DNA of 64,000 nucleotides from Durusdinium trenchii. Lineage: Eukaryota > Sar > Dinophyceae > Suessiales > Symbiodiniaceae. The notes beneath the pieces were generated by a model. The model searched no databases, was not told where the DNA came from, and worked only from the letters and a program-made list of their open reading frames with translations. The position numbers and the translations under genes are program-made. Of the stretch, positions 62,984 through 64,000 are shown one piece after another. The first letter of the stretch is position 1; each line of letters starts with the position of its first letter. The stretch covers positions 300,549 to 364,548 of the forward strand of contig CAXAMN010021284.1 in the NCBI GenBank assembly GCA_963970005.1, given 5' to 3'.

Positions 62984-63338
62984 CCTTCATGCAGGTGCAG
63001 ACCAGCAAACATGCTTCAAAGCCGCTTGGGCCGAGCTTTGCGGGAATAGAGATTGCTTTGCTTGAGTTTTTTTTATGGCAGCGCCGGAAGGAAGGAGGAG
63101 GATGAGGAGGAGGAGAAGAAGGAACAAACTATCCGGACATGTTTTAAACCCCTTACCTGACAGGTGGGGAAACCTGGGTATTTGAAGTCAAATAAACATA
63201 ACATATTGAAACAGAGAACAAATAGCAAACAACATAGGCCCCCATGCACTCCGACCCCTCTGCCCCTCGACCTCCCTCGCCCCCACCCTCCCTTGAACAC
63301 TGTGTAGTTCGCCTTACCTCTTCAGATGGTTTGATTCT

Positions 63339-63635
63339 GTGCCCTGTGATCCTTATTGCGGCATCCTGGCTTCTAGTTTGTGTTCCTGCCTGGCGTGGCC
63401 TCCCCTTCTCCACGTCGCACGGCTGCGCGTTGCACGTTTGCGCTCCGCGCGCGCGCGCGGCACGCGTGGCCTCGGCGCCCGAAGGTCCATCGTGGAGGAC
63501 CGGGTTTGGCGGCTCTCCCGGCATTTGGACGGCTCCTTCTTGCTGCTCTTGGCCCCTCGGTTCTGCAGCGGTTTCCAGGAGCCGATCCGTGCGTGGGGCG
63601 TGCGGACCCATGGGGGTGTACTCCCACATGTTTAG
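63339..63635 (+). CDS. Probable exon, GC-rich
   Basis: The frame LLHVARLRVARLRSARARGT, RGLGARRSIVEDRVWRLSRH, LDGSFLLLLAPRFCSGFQEP, IRAWGVRTHGGVLPHV, TAG has very strong third-position G/C. A (GC)n run (63,451-63,460) encodes the Ala/Arg part. Another plus frame and a 162-codon minus frame overlap it. Confidence 0.4.
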   Translation: MPCDPYCGILASSLCSCLAWPPLLHVARLRVARLRSARARGTRGLGARRSIVEDRVWRLSRHLDGSFLLLLAPRFCSGFQEPIRAWGVRTHGGVLPHV

Positions 63636-63944
63636 CCACAACTATCAGTCAATCCCTTTTTGCTAGCGTCGATTTGCTTGGTGAGAGTGGGTTCACCCAA
63701 CCAACCTGCGTAACGAGAGTCCTGCCGAGTGTTGGGATCCACGTCGCCGATCAGATTGATTCTGGCGATTTTTTAGGGGGTGAGGTTTGGGGTAACCTGT
63801 ACATGTACATGTTCGACCAAACATGTGTATATTTACAGACAATTTACGGTACAGACCATTTTTTTTCTGACTTGAAGGCAGTCTCCTGGTCCGCCCAAGT
63901 GCGGCACTGCATGCATGGGCATGTGGCACACCATTCAACCATCC

Positions 63945-63985
63945 GCTGCGTGGAGAGCGCTCCCAGGGAGCGCTCTCCACGCTGC
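63945..63985. repeat. Perfect 17-bp hairpin
   Basis: GCGTGGAGAGCGCTCCC (63,948-63,964) and its complement (63,966-63,982) are separated by one base. Outer GC pairs extend it. It lies 15 bp from the window edge. Confidence 0.95.
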
Positions 63986-64000
63986 AACGTGTCCAAAAGG

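Overview
The window looks like nuclear DNA of a dinoflagellate, most likely Symbiodiniaceae or a close relative; this is inferred from style, not from a marker gene. The signs are short GC3-rich coding islands spread through repeat-rich DNA, exons bounded by AG|G with phase-1 introns, basic KRPA/KPKAKA-type low-complexity protein tails of a kind I associate with dinoflagellates, and simple repeats ((GTA)n, (CA)n, (AT)n) on every scale. There are no rRNA genes, bacterial operons or CRISPR arrays. No gene could be given a confident symbol.

Layout. 1-3.2 kb: AT-rich DNA, then a dispersed repeat with ~52-bp tandem units and a coding remnant. 3.2-11.8 kb: the best organised block, a candidate ~8.6-kb mobile element. 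Six minus-strand ORF units lie head to tail. One resembles a DDE-type transposase and another has a Cys4 knuckle. Five of the six are followed by the same 18-nt hairpin, which in its commonest form has a UUCG tetraloop. The block is bracketed by AAGTAGAAAT arrays, AACTTAT/ATAAGTT hairpins and an inverted 12-mer. Most of its genes are broken by frameshifts or a stop. 12-13.8 kb: a minisatellite-headed repeat and an AT-rich foldback element. 14-36 kb: scattered exon-like islands, mostly on the plus strand, including one five- or six-exon phase-1 gene model (23.6-24.85 kb). 36.9-38.1 kb: a decayed retrotransposon fragment with a defective RNase H. 41-43.3 kb: a GTA microsatellite with an N gap, flanked by inverted arrays of a GCGACGG minisatellite. 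43.3-46 kb: exons and a 37-bp inverted repeat.

46-50 kb (with an outlier at 19.3 kb) holds the most unusual signal. It is a mosaic of modules delimited by (CA)n tracts. Several carry a structured element of the form AG|GTAYGT, then A, TTCGTT, B, A', B', CCCTGC. A pairs with A' (11-14 nt) and B pairs with B' (8 nt). Four unrelated sequence versions keep both pairings while their sequences differ, so both helices covary in an interleaved (pseudoknot-like) order. I do not recognise it as a known family.

50-64 kb: more exon islands, two decayed mobile-element-like genes (52.1-53.6 and 56.8-57.4 kb), a second inverted copy of the minisatellite-headed repeat (61.7-62.2 kb), and a perfect 17-bp hairpin at the right edge. 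Exon calls rest on open frames, codon bias and splice-like borders read by eye; exact borders need transcript data.
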